Positions 31,674-42,957 of a stretch of DNA of 64,000 nucleotides are shown here, one piece after another. The position numbers were made by a program, and so were the translations under genes. How positions within the stretch are numbered: position 1 is the first letter of the stretch; every line of letters starts with the position of its first letter. Source of the stretch: Syngnathus acus (lineage: Eukaryota; Chordata; Actinopteri; Syngnathiformes; Syngnathidae); contig NC_051088.1 in assembly GCF_901709675.1 (NCBI RefSeq), forward strand, positions 1,366,001 through 1,430,000, given 5' to 3'. The notes beneath the pieces were generated by a model. It saw nothing but the letters and a program-made list of their open reading frames with translations, was not told where the DNA came from and searched no databases.

Positions 31674-32071
31674 AGATCTGTTGAGGTATTGTAGTTTTTC
31701 TACAGCAACAGCATGTTAAAAAAGTACAAATTTTATTAGGACAAAATGAGCAAAATTTAACAGACGCCATACATATCTATTATTTACTTGTTTGTATTTC
31801 GTACCCTCTATGGGCAATAAAAGCAATATTAGGCCATGAGCACAAATAACTATGATATATATATTGTAATGTAAGATCTGTTGAGGTATTGTAGTTTTTC
31901 TACAGCAACAGTATGTTAAAAAAAGTAAAAATTTTATTAGGACAAAATGAGCAAAACTTAACGGACGCCATACATATGTATTATTTACTTGTTTGTATTT
32001 CATACCCTCTATGGGCAATAAAAGCAATATTAGGCCATGAGCACAAATAACTATGATATATATATTGTAAT
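31674..32071. repeat. Direct duplication, 200-bp unit, two copies
   Basis: AGATCTGTTGAGGTATTGTA starts at 31674 and again at 31874. Both units run through GGCCATGAGCACAAATAACT and end in TATATATTGTAAT. Only a few differences are seen. Bases 32072-32360 after it are unassigned and include CAGTTCAATAAAATGTCAC, which could be a retroelement 3' end. Confidence 0.85.
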
Positions 32072-32570
32072 ATTTGTTATTGTTCATTATGGGAAGTGAG
32101 AGGGCAGGGGGCCCAGTTGAGAAGGAAATGACGTCGACAAGGAGGGCACGAAAGGGTGGAAAAGGGGAGGATGCGAGAGTGTGTGAGTGGAGCGTATGGG
32201 CATGAGTTGTGGCCGCCAGCAGCTCGTACATTAATGTGTTAAGTTATTTGCAGTTCAATAAAATGTCACTAAGTTGCACCAGCCACTGGTTTCATCTTTG
32301 ACCACGTCGAGGGCATTACGGTATATAGAACAAAACGCCAATGGAAACATTTTCCATGACGTAATTAGTAGTGTTGGGATGTGGGGGTCCGATGCTTCGG
32401 AGCGCGTATTGAGTAATCCAGAAAGTGTTTAGTGGCGCGTGTATCGAGGCATGTATCATTATGGAGCGGTGACGTCATCGATGACAGACTAGGTTTCGTC
32501 GGCTCAACGGCGACCGTGATTGGCTGACATAAAAGCGGCAATGCGTCCCCTGTCTTGCCCGCGCAATTCG

Positions 32571-33470
32571 AGTTTAGAATAGAATAGAATAGATCTTTAT
32601 TGTCATTGTCACATGTACAACGAAATTTAAAAAGTGCCAACCGATCCGCGCATGCGATAAAAAATATATAGAATAAATAGAATAAAAAGATAAAAAAAAC
32701 AAGCTAAAAACCCACAGAAGAACATACACAGACATAATCATTTACGTTTAGCTGCATTCAATGTGACTACCGCTGTAGGGTAAAAACTGTTGGCGAATCT
32801 GCTAGTCCTCGACCTAATTAATCTGTAGCGTCTGCCTGATGGCAACAGTTCGGAAAGGGAGTGGCCAGGGTGGGAAGTGTCCTTCAGAATGTTCTGTGTT
32901 TTTTTGAGACAGCGGGTTCTGTGTAGGTCTTCCAGTGTGGGGAGAGGGCAGCCAATGATCTTCTGTGCTGTGTTGATGACCCCTTGGAGCTTTTTCCTCT
33001 GAGCAGCAGTGCAGCTGGAGTACCAAACACATATACAGTACGTTAAAGTGCTTTCTATGGAGCAGCGATAGAAGGACACCAGCAGTCTCCGTGTAATGCT
33101 GTGCCTCCTCAGCACCCTTAAAAAGTAGAGTCTCTGTTGGGCCTTTTTAAGCAGCTCAGAGGTGTTCACGCCCCAGGTGTAGTCCTCCTCGATGTGGACT
33201 CCCAGGTAGCGGAAGGAGGACACCCTCTTCACACAGACCCCGTCGATGATGAGTGGTGGAATGTCCGTTTTATTTTTCCTCCTAAAATCAATGACCAGTT
33301 CTTGGGTTTTAGCCGTGTTTAGGAGCAGATTGTTCTCTCCGCACCACTCCGATAGCTGGACCACTTCGTCCCTGTAGGCAGACTCATCCCCCTTTGAGAT
33401 GAGCCCCACCACGGTTGTGTCATCCGCAAATTTCACGATGGTGTTGCTGCGGTGGGCGGGGGTGCTACAG
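32571..33470 (-). mobile_element. Second Rex1-like LINE family, 5'-truncated
   Basis: The 3' tail on the plus strand is AGAATAGAATAGAATAG followed by ATCTTTATTGTCATTGTCAC, so on the minus strand it ends AATAAAGAT plus TTCTA units. This tail differs from the TTTGAC tail of the other LINE family. Inserted in hAT3. Confidence 0.85.
32749..33466 (-). pseudogene. LINE reverse transcriptase C-terminal half
   Basis: On the minus strand it reads from [17 protein letters not shown] (catalytic FADD) through NNLLLNTAKTQELVIDFRRK, SFRYLGVHIEEDYTW and LLKKAQQRLYFLRVLRR to [20 protein letters not shown] and the end ALNAAKRK-like tail near 32749. About 240 codons are open without a stop. The palm domain before FADD and the endonuclease are missing through 5' truncation. 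Same superfamily as the Rex1-like copies but clearly diverged. Confidence 0.82.
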
Positions 33471-33500
33471 TACGAGATTCTTTGCAATCGAACCGTTTTA

Positions 33501-33569
33501 ATGGAGCCTGCGAGAAAAAGGAAACATTCCCCAATGTGGGAACATTTTGATCTCATTATCCCAAACAAG
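33501..33569 (+). pseudogene. BED-finger hAT first coding exon (hAT3)
   Basis: MEPARKRKHSPMWEHFDLII then PNK, followed by a GTAAGTG donor. The KxSxxWxHF motif is the start of a BED zinc finger, and an intron after PNK is common in hAT transposases. The rest of the gene is not found between here and the CCGT-D insertion at 33881. Confidence 0.65.
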
Positions 33570-35042
33570 GTAAGTGTTCTTATGTATGGTGCCCTATTTC
33601 ATCTAAGTTTGCATTTATGTATTGCATTCTTTTCCAAGGTCAATGTTCACAAGCACAATCACAAGTACAAGTCATCTTCATCTATAAGCACATTAGTCTT
33701 TCCTTGTTAAAAAACAGCAGCCCTTCAAAACAAAAAGTGTTCCGTCAACTTTTAGTGTCTTAGTGTCTTGATGGTATTTACATATTGAAACACAATATTC
33801 CACTTCTTTCAATGTTACACGTGAATGCACATGCAGAGTGAAATTTTATTCATTTTGATCAGGCTACAAAAAGCAAAATACCGTATTGGCCCGAATATAA
33901 GATGGTGTTTTTTGCATTGAAATAAGACTGAAGAAGTGGGGGTCTTCTTACATTCGGGGTCTAGACATTATAACCATTCACAATGCTAGATGGCGCCAGA
34001 TATCTTTAAAGCGAGGTTACGTCACCGCGCTTTAAGTGTCGCATGAGTTACCTCAGCTTATTGCGATTATTGGACCTTGTGCGCAGCGGTAAGTTAAAGG
34101 TTGCTGGTATCGACTGAGTACGCTATTGTGATCGCGTGCGTTTTTGACACAAAGGGAGTATATACATTTCATTGTTACTACTGTTGTGACATTTGTCTGA
34201 TCGCGGTTTGTTTCGTGTGTGCGCCGTTTTATTGATAGCTTCGGCAGGCTCCTTTAAGTTTGCCTTGCATCGTACGAGTAGCCGTTACGCAGCGGCACGG
34301 CGACTAACGGTCGCCAGCAAATGTATTTTGTAGTCTCGACTTATGTTTGGTGTGTTACCGAGAGTATTTCATTTATGGTTATTTAGTATTGTCCGAAAGT
34401 CTATTGATCCGACACCGACTTTTCCGAGGTGTACTTGAATGCCTCCTCAGAAAGCGGGACACTTATGAGAACGCTGCGCGCTCCTTTGTTGGTCTCGCGC
34501 TTAGGGAGGAAAACGGATTTACGAAACCCCTTTTTCCCGTGACATTTGTGTGCGTTTATGAAACCCCAGGTGAGTTATGCGAACCAGCCTGTACACTTGG
34601 GGGCGCGAACATATCTTTGTTTACTTCCTGTTGCTGGTACGAGCGGATATAACTTGTATGGGATAAGTGCGTGGTTAGTGGCTTCGCACGGGGTGCCGCC
34701 ATGTTGTCTGCGTACTATCGTCATATGTTTGTCACACGTGTGCCTATAGCGTTAGAAATGTATTACTGTGTTTAGTTCAGTTGTGTACTATACGTTATTA
34801 TTACCGACACCGAGTGCCAGCAGTGCACGTCTTAAAGCGGCAGTAACGCACATATTGAATGTTCATTGAGGGTGGTAGCAATAGTAAAGTTTATTGCCCT
34901 GTATATCAGTTGTTATTGCTTGCATTGTGCTATTGTAGTTGAGATGCCCTACATGGCTGTTTATGCATATGTTTATTAGATGATGTAATCTGACTGTCAT
35001 AATCTGATTACATTATTTCTCTTTATTTTCCTTCTGTATAGA

Positions 35043-35071
35043 CCACACACACACACACACACACACACACA
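35043..35071. repeat. CA dinucleotide microsatellite
   Basis: About 14 CA units within the CCGT-D element. Confidence 0.9.
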
Positions 35072-35369
35072 AGTACACACTCAAACCCAACAACATACAC
35101 TCCTGGAAACCTGTATACTCACTGCTGTTGAGAATAAAGTTGATGCAAGATTCTCTGACCGGACTCATCCATAGTGCTCCATCCCTAACCACTAATCCAC
35201 ATCCTTACAAGTATAGTGGAACAGTTACGTCCAGTCAGTTATGTAATGTGTGCCGTCGTGTTGTGTGACGTCAGAGGTTGAGCGTTGACTAACGGTCGCC
35301 AGCAGATGTATTTTGTTGTCTCGATGACTTATGTTTGGTGTGTTGCCGAGAGTATTTCATTTATGGTTA

Positions 35370-36291
35370 CCGTTTTTTTCCGTGTATAATACGCCCCCAT
35401 GTATAATACGCACCCTAACAATGGCATGTTGATGCTGGAAAAAAGCCTGTACCCATGTATAATACGCACCCAATTATTTTTTTTAATTTTTTATTTTTCC
35501 TTTTTTTTTTAAGTCCCAATGATCGTCACACACGCAGGGAGGCAATGGGTCCCATTTTTATAGTCTTTGGTATGGTCTTAACTAGGCTGGATGTATTTTT
35601 TTTGTTGGCGTTGATTTCTCCGACTGCCCATAAAGGCACCACCGCGATCAGATGAAAAGAGAGGAAAGTGACGTGCGGACATGTGAAAAAGGCGGCTCTG
35701 TATGGGAGAGACATTGAAGAGGAATAATAACACCCTTGGAAACCAAAACTTGCCCCTCGTCGTGACTCGGAGCCGCAACAAATGTTTCGGATTTGTGTAG
35801 GGTACATTGTGACAGCAAACGAGCAGGTGATCGAGCAAGCGTCTGATACGAGAGCATTGCGTTCGTATGGAGCGTGTTTGAAGTGAACAGCAGAGACGAA
35901 AGGAACAAGGCAAAGTGTTGTGAAATAAAATATTACCTGTAATACGCATTTTGTTATTTGCTGATTGTATTAAGCTATCACATTCATTGTCAGTCAAGAA
36001 GAGAAGAGGACTATTATCCCTTCTTTGACGAAATGACCAGAGCACAGTACAAACACACTATTGTTCTTTCGGTATTTATTCAACCCACATTCTTTCACAA
36101 CATGACAAGAAGAGAACAATACATAAATCAATACTCGTACCAGTACCATGATTTTCTTAAAAAAAAAAAATAAATAAAAAAAAAAAAATTTTAAAAAATT
36201 TAAAAAAAATTGTACCCATGTATAATGCGCACCCCAGATTTTAGGACAATAAATTAGTTAAATTTTGCGTATTATACACGGAAAAAAACGG
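35370..36291 (-). mobile_element. CCGT-A MITE, complete, with proven empty site
   Basis: Ends CCGTTTTTTTCCGTGTATAA and CACGGAAAAAAACGG. TA lies at 35368-35369 and 36292-36293. The other CCGT-D copy reads TTATGGTTATTTAGTA (reverse of 15265-15280), without the element and with a single TA, which proves both the boundaries and the TA duplication. It includes an internally deleted SINE body at about 35513-35577. Confidence 0.95.
35513..35577 (-). repeat. SINE body with internal deletion
   Basis: GTCCCAATGATCGTCACACA jumps directly to GGGAGGCAATGGGTCCC, so most of the SINE body is missing. Its junction with the MITE matches the copy at 8791. Confidence 0.75.
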
Positions 36292-36389
36292 TATTTAGTA
36301 TAGCGGAACCATTACGCGCAGTTAGTTATGTAATGTGTGCCGTCTACTAGTGTTGTGTGACGTCAGAAGTTGAGCATTGCCTTACGTCA

Positions 36390-36716
36390 CAGATGTCAAA
36401 CTCAAGGCCCGGGGGCCAGATACGGCCCGCCACATAATTTTATGTGGCCCGCGAAGACAAATTGCGCATCAAATTCATGTGTCAATATGAAAATTGCAGA
36501 TCGTCTTCACTTTTAAAAACATCCTTTCAAAATATTTGAATAGTCTATACTAATCTCTGATTTGAAAACTAGTCATTCATTAGTTTGTTTTGAAGCTTAT
36601 ACTGAATATGATATGAGGCTCTACATACATTTATTTGGATTGACAGTCATAATGGCCCACCGAAGGAAACTATGACTACGATGCGACCCGTGACAAAAAT
36701 GAGTTTGACACCCCTG
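36390..36716. mobile_element. Small hAT-like MITE
   Basis: Ends CAGATGTCAAACTCAAGGCC and AATGAGTTTGACACCCCTG, an imperfect inverted pair. It is rich in GGCCC words like other hAT MITEs. A clean 8-bp duplication was not found. Confidence 0.65.
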
Positions 36717-37706
36717 TCCACAGTATTACTGTCTGTTGCAGAATCACACACACCCCACAAACCACACACACCCTTCACACAAGAATCACATTCACACACC
36801 CAAAGACTCACCCATGTACACTACTACACACACCTGCTCTCACATCCTTACGACCAAACGTGCCTATACCCTTCTGCCAGTTTGCCTGTCTGCCCCTATG
36901 AGCCACAGTGCCTGTTACTTTTTTGCCAATAATTCAGTCAAGCAATCAAAACTGAACCACGTCTTCCCTCCTGTGTTCTGACCGACATTTCAAAAACCAG
37001 AAGCCATTCATTTACAAATGTGATTGCACTTTAGTTTACATATTCAAATGTTCAGATATTAAGATGTGATAGACAGTTTTTGCATGATTTGAATGAGGCA
37101 AAATAACATGCTTTTTCTCTCAAATATAGTGTTATAATCATTGGTTTCAGACATACTGTAATTATTTTCTGTATGAAAATTAAATTTGGTGTTCAAAAAA
37201 TTTTTTTCAAACTTGAGCCTTGAAAAAGAGGGGGTCGTCTTATATTCGAGCCAATACGGTATAAAGGTGAATGTATTTCAATGGAATGAATTACTCCTGT
37301 TGACCAGCAGGGGGGGTTGTGTGCACATGATGCCTTGAGAAATGAACCTATATGCAAACCACTTGGTTGGAAAGCCTCAAAACCCAATGAAGCCTCATGT
37401 GCCCATCACTAGTAATTAGAGCCTTGAATATGGTAATAAATTATGGGAACAGATTTTTTTATTTTTGCAATCCCATTGTGTTGGCATTGACAATTTTGTG
37501 TCCACAGTATTGCGTCCAGCAAATGGAAAATTCTTTGAAGTGTGATAACTACCGTAATTTCCGGACTATAAGCCGCTACGTTTTGGTCAAGTTTTGAACC
37601 CTGCGGCTTGTCGTCCAGTGCGGCGTATCTATGAATTCTCCGTGATTTTTTTGATGACTAATACACTTGTAATTTTCTCGATGAGATTCATCATGACTTC
37701 GTAAAA

Positions 37707-37857
37707 CTATGCACAGATTATTTTGTTCAGACAATAAAAATTTTAGATGTTAACTGCTGACAGTTTCGACTGCTACTCCAGTCTTGAGCAGCAATCGAAA
37801 CTGTCAGCAGGTAACATCAAAATGTTTTATTGTCTGAACAAAAGAATCTGTGTATAG
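37707..37857. repeat. Long inverted repeat (hairpin)
   Basis: Left arm about 37707-37773 includes GTTCAGACAATAAAA and AACTGCTGACAGTTTCGACT. The right arm about 37790-37857 carries the complement (CGAAACTGTCAGCAGGTAAC and TTTTATTGTCTGAAC). A short loop lies around CCAGTCTTGAG. Arms are about 65 bp with few mismatches. Confidence 0.85.
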
Positions 37858-38081
37858 TAATACATTTATACACTCGTAAAAAGGCTGTTGACCGCATTTG
37901 TGTGGAAACCGCTTTGCTGGGCGGAGGGATATGTGACACGGTCACTGGGGAAGAGTGGTGTGTTGATTGCATGTCCATCCGGCAGGCAAATCGTGCCATA
38001 TAATTGACACAAAGAAGAGACAGAACGAGATCAAGACGGACATTACTGAAGAAAGGAACCTTTTATACACGAACCCTCATT

Positions 38082-38222
38082 ATGGGGGACAAAAGAAATG
38101 CATATGATGCCGCTTTTAAGTTAAAGGCAGTCGATTTGGCTCTTAACAAAAGAACTAGAGCTGCTCATGCATGCACTTTAGAGGTTTCTTCCGGTCACTG
38201 GGGGGCACTGGGCTATTGTTGA
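38082..38222 (+). pseudogene. pogo-type transposase N-terminal start
   Basis: MGDKRNAYDAAFKLKAVDLA continues LNKRTRAAHACTLEVSS and stops. The first 20 residues are the beginning of the helix-turn-helix DNA-binding domain, as in 15977-16357 and 13667-14042. Everything after is lost or scrambled. Confidence 0.65.
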
Positions 38223-38494
38223 TGACATCGTATTCAATTTTTTTAACAACCGAAGCACGTCTTCTGCGTGTGCTTGGAGCAGATAGAAATGCCACATTTT
38301 ACACATACATTGGAAGCTCTTAGTGCCCTAGGGTTGCCACTGGCCACATTGCTTCCTTTTGGGGTGTCCAGGTGTGGCGATCTCTGGGCCCTGTGGGGAC
38401 CTCTCACCTAGCGGGCCTACAGTTAGGGGTGGGGTGATGTTTGTCCTTTGTGATGTCTTGATGTCTTTGTTGCTTTGAAGACTTGTATCTAAGT

Positions 38495-40735
38495 CAAGTC
38501 AAAGTCAAAGTCAGCTTTATTGTCAATCCCTTCATATGTCAAGACACACAAAGAAACCGAAATTCCGTTTCCTCCATCCCACGGTGACGAGACATACAAG
38601 TAGGCGACACAAAATAAAAACAAGAAGGCACAAACAATAAATAAAAAATAAAAAATAATAAATAAAATGAGCGATGAATAAATAATAAACCAATAACCCA
38701 ATAAATAAGAGGAGCAAAACCGAGCCAGTGTGCATACAGCAGACAGCAAGAACAGGACGCTACGCTGAAAGGGGGAGCGAGTTCAGGATCCTAACAGCCT
38801 GGAGTACGAAGCTGTTGGAGAGTCTGGTGGTGCGGGAGCGCAGGCTCCTGTACCGCCTCCCAGAGGGCAGAAGATCAAACAAAGAGTGAGCGGGGTGACT
38901 CACATCACTCACAATCTTGGTCGCCTTGCGGGTGAGATGGGAGGTGTAAATGTCCTTCAAGGAGGGGAGAGAAGCACCAATAGTCTTACTAGCCGTTTTC
39001 ACTATGCGCTGCAGGGCCTTCAAGTCGTAGTCAGTGCAGCTGCCACCCCAAACAGCAATACAGCTGGAGAGGACGCTCTCAATGGTGCCGCGGTAAAATG
39101 TAGTCATGACGGCCGGAGGAGCTCGCCTGAGTTTCCGAAGGAAGTACAGGCGGCGCTGGGCCTTCTTCGCCAGCGATGCGGTGTTGGTGGACCAGGAGAG
39201 ATCCTCACTGATGTGCACCCCCAGGAACCTGGCGCTGCTCACTCTCTCCACCACAGCACCGTCGATGGTCAGCGGCAGGTGTTGGGCGTGACCCTTCCGG
39301 AAGTCAACAACAATCTCCTTGGTCTTGTCGACGTTCAGCAGGAGGTTGTTGTCCCTGCACCACGCGGTCAGAAGGTCAACCTCCAGCCTGTATTGAGTCT
39401 CGTCTCCCTTGGTGATGAGACCCACCAGAGTCGTGTCGTCAGCAAACTTCACTATGCGGTTGCCGCTGCAGGTGGCAGCGCAGTCATGCGTCAGGAGGGT
39501 GAAGAGCAGCGGACTGAGCACGCAGCCTTGGGGGGCCCCTGTGCTCAGCGTGATGCTGGCGGAGATCTTGTCGCCAACACGTACCACCTGTGGCCTCTGA
39601 CAGAGGAAGTCCAGTAGCCAGTTGCAGAGGCAGGTACTGAGGCCCAGCTTGTCAAGTTTGCTGATGAGACGCTGCGGCACAATGGTGTTGAAGGCAGAAC
39701 TGAAGTCCACAAACAGCAACCTCACATACGAGTCCCTCCCCTCCAGGTGGGTGAGGGCCGAGGGCAGAGCAGATGGCATCCTCAGAGGACCGTTTGGCTC
39801 GGTACGCAAACTGGAAGGGGTCAATGGTGGGGGGGGAGAACTGATCGGATGTGCTCCATGACAAGCCGCTCAAAGCACTTCATGATGATGGGCGTAAGTG
39901 CCACGGGGCGGTAGTCATTGAAGCAGGACGGAGCAGGTTTCTTCGGCACAGGTACGATGGTGGCAGCTTTGAAACACGACGGGACGATGGCCTGCTGCAG
40001 GGAAGTGTTAAAGATGTCCGTGAAGACACCCGTCAGCTCACCAGCGCAGTCCTTCAGCGCTCAACCCGGGATGTTGTCCGGGCCCGCCGCCTTACGGATG
40101 TCGATAGCGCCAAGCGTCCTCCTCACGCTGTCGGCGGAGAGGCACAGGGGCAGCTCGTGGGAAGGGGGAGTGGCCTTCAGCGGGCAAGTGCTGTTCTGAG
40201 CGTCGAAGCGAGCAAAGAAGCGGTTGAGGTCATTGAGCAGACGGACGTCGCCTTCACAGCTCTGCGGCGCGAGCTTGTAGTCCGTGATGGTCTGAATGCC
40301 CTGCCAAAGGCTCCGTGCGTCCCTGCTGTCCTTGAAGTGGGCGGTAATTTTGCACGAGAACGCCCTCTTCGCCTCTTTGATGCCCCGGGACAGGTCGGCC
40401 CTCGCAGTCCTCAAGCCAGCCTCATCCCCCGCCCTAAAGGCTTTGTCCCTGGCCCTCAGCAGCCTGAAGACAGCCCCTGTCAGCCATGGCTTCCGGTTAG
40501 CCCGAGTGACGACGGATATTGAGTGTGTCACATCATCAATGCACTTCCTGATGTAGGAGGAAACAGAGTCAGTATACTCCTCAATGTCCGCCCGACCGTC
40601 GCAAGTGGCAGCCCCCCTAAACACGTCCCAGTCAGTAGAGCCAAAGCAGTCACGAAGCGCATCAGAGGCACCCTCAGGCCAGAGTTGTTGGTATACAGTC
40701 AAGATGTGTTCCTCACTTCTGCCACACTCAACCAT
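38495..40735 (-). mobile_element. Rex1-like LINE copy D, longest copy of its family here
   Basis: The tail on the plus strand begins AAGTCAAGTCAAAGTCAAAG followed by CAGCTTTATTGTCAA. It extends further 5' than copies A and C, including about 200 codons before the reverse transcriptase. The 5' limit is near 40708-40735. Confidence 0.88.
38760..40735 (-). pseudogene. Rex1-like LINE ORF2 (linker and reverse transcriptase), broken
   Basis: The minus-strand frame starts with a linker region (LTVYQQLWPEGASDALRDCF, then VTRANRKPWLTGAVFRLLRA and RDARSLWQGIQTITDYKL). A stop lies at about 40061, where other copies have arginine (CGA to TGA). Frame changes occur near 39845 (a G run) and 39765. The reverse transcriptase then runs open from 39824 to 38760 with [35 protein letters not shown] and the standard C-terminus. 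A two-codon deletion (LRRAPPAV) separates it from copies A and C. Confidence 0.85.
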
Positions 40736-40850
40736 TGAATTATCCAGGTCATCATCAGATGAAAAAAAAATGTATCTCCAAAATAGCTCGCCTTGCCTCC
40801 ACAGAAGAAATGTGTCTCGCCATCTCTACTCACTGCTGGACTGCTTGAGT
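40736..40850 (-). other. Short coding-like segment fused to the LINE 5' end
   Basis: On the minus strand an ATG near 40830 reads MARHISSVEARRAILEI and then meets a run of nine T, where one base less would continue as FSSDDDLDNS into the LINE frame. It resembles the acidic N-terminus of a DNA transposon protein, but I cannot name it. Confidence 0.25.
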
Positions 40851-41174
40851 GAAATGAAAACTGGGCATTTGGAAACTTTATAGACTAACTTGAAATTCCC
40901 TGAACCAATAGTAGGAGGAGAAAATTCAAATATGAAGCCAATCAAAGCTGACATTCAGTAAACAAGTGCATTATTTCCCAAAGGAGAGGGGAAAACAATT
41001 CAAACAGCCAACCAGTCAGAGTTGAGATTCAGTAAACAACTGCAGTTTCAATGTGCTTTGATGTTTGATGCAGGCGCATGCACAGAAACTGAAAGTCATG
41101 CGTGTGCGTGTAAACGTGTGCGTGTGAACGCGCGTGCAGCCACAAACAAACATGTCCACATATAAATGCATATA

Positions 41175-42156
41175 CCGTAATTTTCGGACTATAAGTCGCT
41201 CGGGAGTATAAGTCGCACCAGCCATAAAATGCCCAAAAATGTGAAAAAAAACATATATAAGTCGCTCCGGAGTATAAGTCGCATTTTGGGGGGCAATTTA
41301 TTCGACAAAATCCAACACCAAGAACAGACATGAACGAGCAACAACAGGCTAAACGATACGGTACGCTAACGTGACAAACACAAACGAGGAGCTGAGAACG
41401 GGCCTGACGTAACATTCAGTTATTTAAAAAAAACTATGACATAAATAACACGTTTATAAAACCATCTGTGTCACTCCAATTCATTAAATCCATCGATCGT
41501 CCTTTGTCAACAATGCCGTGTGCCGCGCCGCAGTTCAAATTATTCCACAGGCCCATACAACGATATATAAACTATATTTTAAATAACTATCACATAAACA
41601 ACAATATTATCAAACCATTTGTGTCCCTCCAAATCATTAAATCCATCGATCAAATTTCTCGTCTTTTATCGATCGTCCTTTGTCAACAATGCCGTGTGCC
41701 GCGCCGCAGTTCAAATTATTCCACAGGCCCATACAACGATATATAAACTATATTTTAAATAACTATCACATAAACAACAATATTATCAAACCATTTGTGT
41801 CACTCCAAATCATTAAATCCATCGATCAAATTTCTCGTCCTTTATGTCATCCTGGTGACAGAGGACATGTCCAGAGGATATGGCGCTTTAAACTATACTT
41901 GTAAGTAAGTGATGTGTTAATGATCAAGTAAACATTTGTGAAAAAAAACATATATAAGTCGCTCCTGAGTATAAGTCGCCCCCCCACCCAAACTATGAAA
42001 AAAACCGCGACTTATAGTCCGAAAATTACGGTAAGTGATGTGTTAATGATCAAGTAAAAATTTGTGAAAAAAAACATATATAAGTCGCTCCTGAGTATAA
42101 GTCGCCCCCCACCCAAACTATGAAAAAAAACGCGACTTATAGTCCGAAAATTACGG
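41175..42156. mobile_element. CCGT-E element with internal and terminal tandem repeats
   Basis: Left end CCGTAATTTTCGGACTATAA after TA. Two right ends occur in tandem, at 42031 and 42156 (TAGTCCGAAAATTACGG), from a 125-bp terminal duplication. Inside, a 175-bp unit (41499-41673, repeated from 41674) occurs nearly twice. Non-coding. Confidence 0.85.
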
Positions 42157-42318
42157 TACATATTGGTGTTTTAGTAAAACACCTTTTGTCACAATTGTGG
42201 CATTGATCATGGATGTGGGGGCTCTGCACACTCTCAAATGTGTTTTTTTTTGTTCGCGGGAATCGCCAGAGAGGCGTGCATTGTTTCCCAATTTGAATAA
42301 ATATGCGCGTTTAAGGTT

Positions 42319-42725
42319 TGAAAAGGGCGCAACAGCAATGTCTAAATGTTTTATATTAATTTTATATTAATTTATACAAACATAGTTGCTCCATCAGAGC
42401 ACAGACACGGCACACACAGCTTGGTAACTTTTCCATTACACATAAGGCAGAGCTCATTAACGTCATGACACATTGATACAAAACATTCAGTAGATAAGAC
42501 ATTCTTATGAGGATATGTTTTTCCTTCTTTTCCCCTCCCCTTCCGTATTCCTGCTTCTGGACAGTATAAAACCTTCTGATCTGGAGTCTGACGTTCTCAT
42601 CTGCTGAAGTGCACTTGTACTGACTGCCGTGAAGCAACCCAAGATCTTGCAAATAAAGAACCAACTATTACTCCACATCTTTGTTTTCTTTGCTCAACGA
42701 CGGACATCTTGAACAAAACGCAACA
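42319..42725 (+). repeat. 5' LTR of the endogenous retrovirus
   Basis: Begins TGAAAAGGGCGCAACAG and ends ACGCAACA. TATA box ACAGTATAAAACC near 42561-42573; polyadenylation signal AATAAA at 42652-42657. By eye it differs from the 3' LTR by about nine substitutions and two small indels (3 and 6 bp), so insertion is not very recent. Confidence 0.93.
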
Positions 42726-42726
42726 A

Positions 42727-42746
42727 TTGGTGACCCCTGACGCTTT
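42727..42746 (+). promoter_or_regulatory. Retroviral primer binding site, tRNA-Trp-like
   Basis: TTGGTGACCCCTGACGC follows the 5' LTR. The tRNA-Trp primer site known from avian alpharetroviruses is TGGTGACCCCGACGT (from memory), so this agrees apart from one extra T. A probable splice donor AAGGTAAG lies near 42823-42830. Confidence 0.65.
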
Positions 42747-42957
42747 GTCCAGTTGAGCGGTTTTAAGACTCCGTGGAGGAGAGCTTCTTCTGCGGTCTGG
42801 AGGCCCGGGGCCCCACCTTTAGAAGGTAAGAAGGCTTTTTCCTTCATAAACTGTGGCCTCCGCACCGTAGAGGAGTTGTTTGTCCCGACCCCAAATTTGA
42901 TACTTTAATGATTTATGTGGAGGTGGTTGTTTCTTTTTGGTTTTCTTTTTTTGTGTG

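Larger units (their letters stand above)
33881..37259 (+). mobile_element. CCGT-D element, complete, non-coding, with inserts
   Basis: Ends CCGTATTGGCCCGAATATAA and TATTCGAGCCAATACGG between TA dinucleotides. It is 3379 bp, of which 922 is a CCGT-A MITE (35370-36291) and 327 a small hAT-like element (36390-36716). A segment near 34300-34380 (ACGGTCGCCAGCAAATGTAT through ATTTCATTTATGG) recurs at 35290-35368. No transposase was found here; the family assignment comes from 30406-31135. Confidence 0.88.
32369..37411 (+). mobile_element. hAT3 transposon, 5 kb with inserts, 8-bp target duplication
   Basis: Left end TAGTGTTGGGATGTG at 32369, right end CATGTGCCCATCACTA at 37411. The target duplication GTAATTAG is exact (32361-32368 and 37412-37419). 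It includes a BED-finger start exon at 33501-33569. A LINE (32571-33470) and a complete CCGT-D element (33881-37259) inserted into it. hAT3 itself retains only about 760 bp. Confidence 0.85.
37552..38224 (+). mobile_element. CCGT-C pogo-like element, left part
   Basis: Left end CCGTAATTTCCGGACTATAA. It is followed by a hairpin (37707-37857), a leader matching the 267-bp unit of 15505-17225 in reverse, and the transposase start. The right end was not found; the copy stops near 38224. Bases 38225-38490 are unassigned. Confidence 0.78.
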
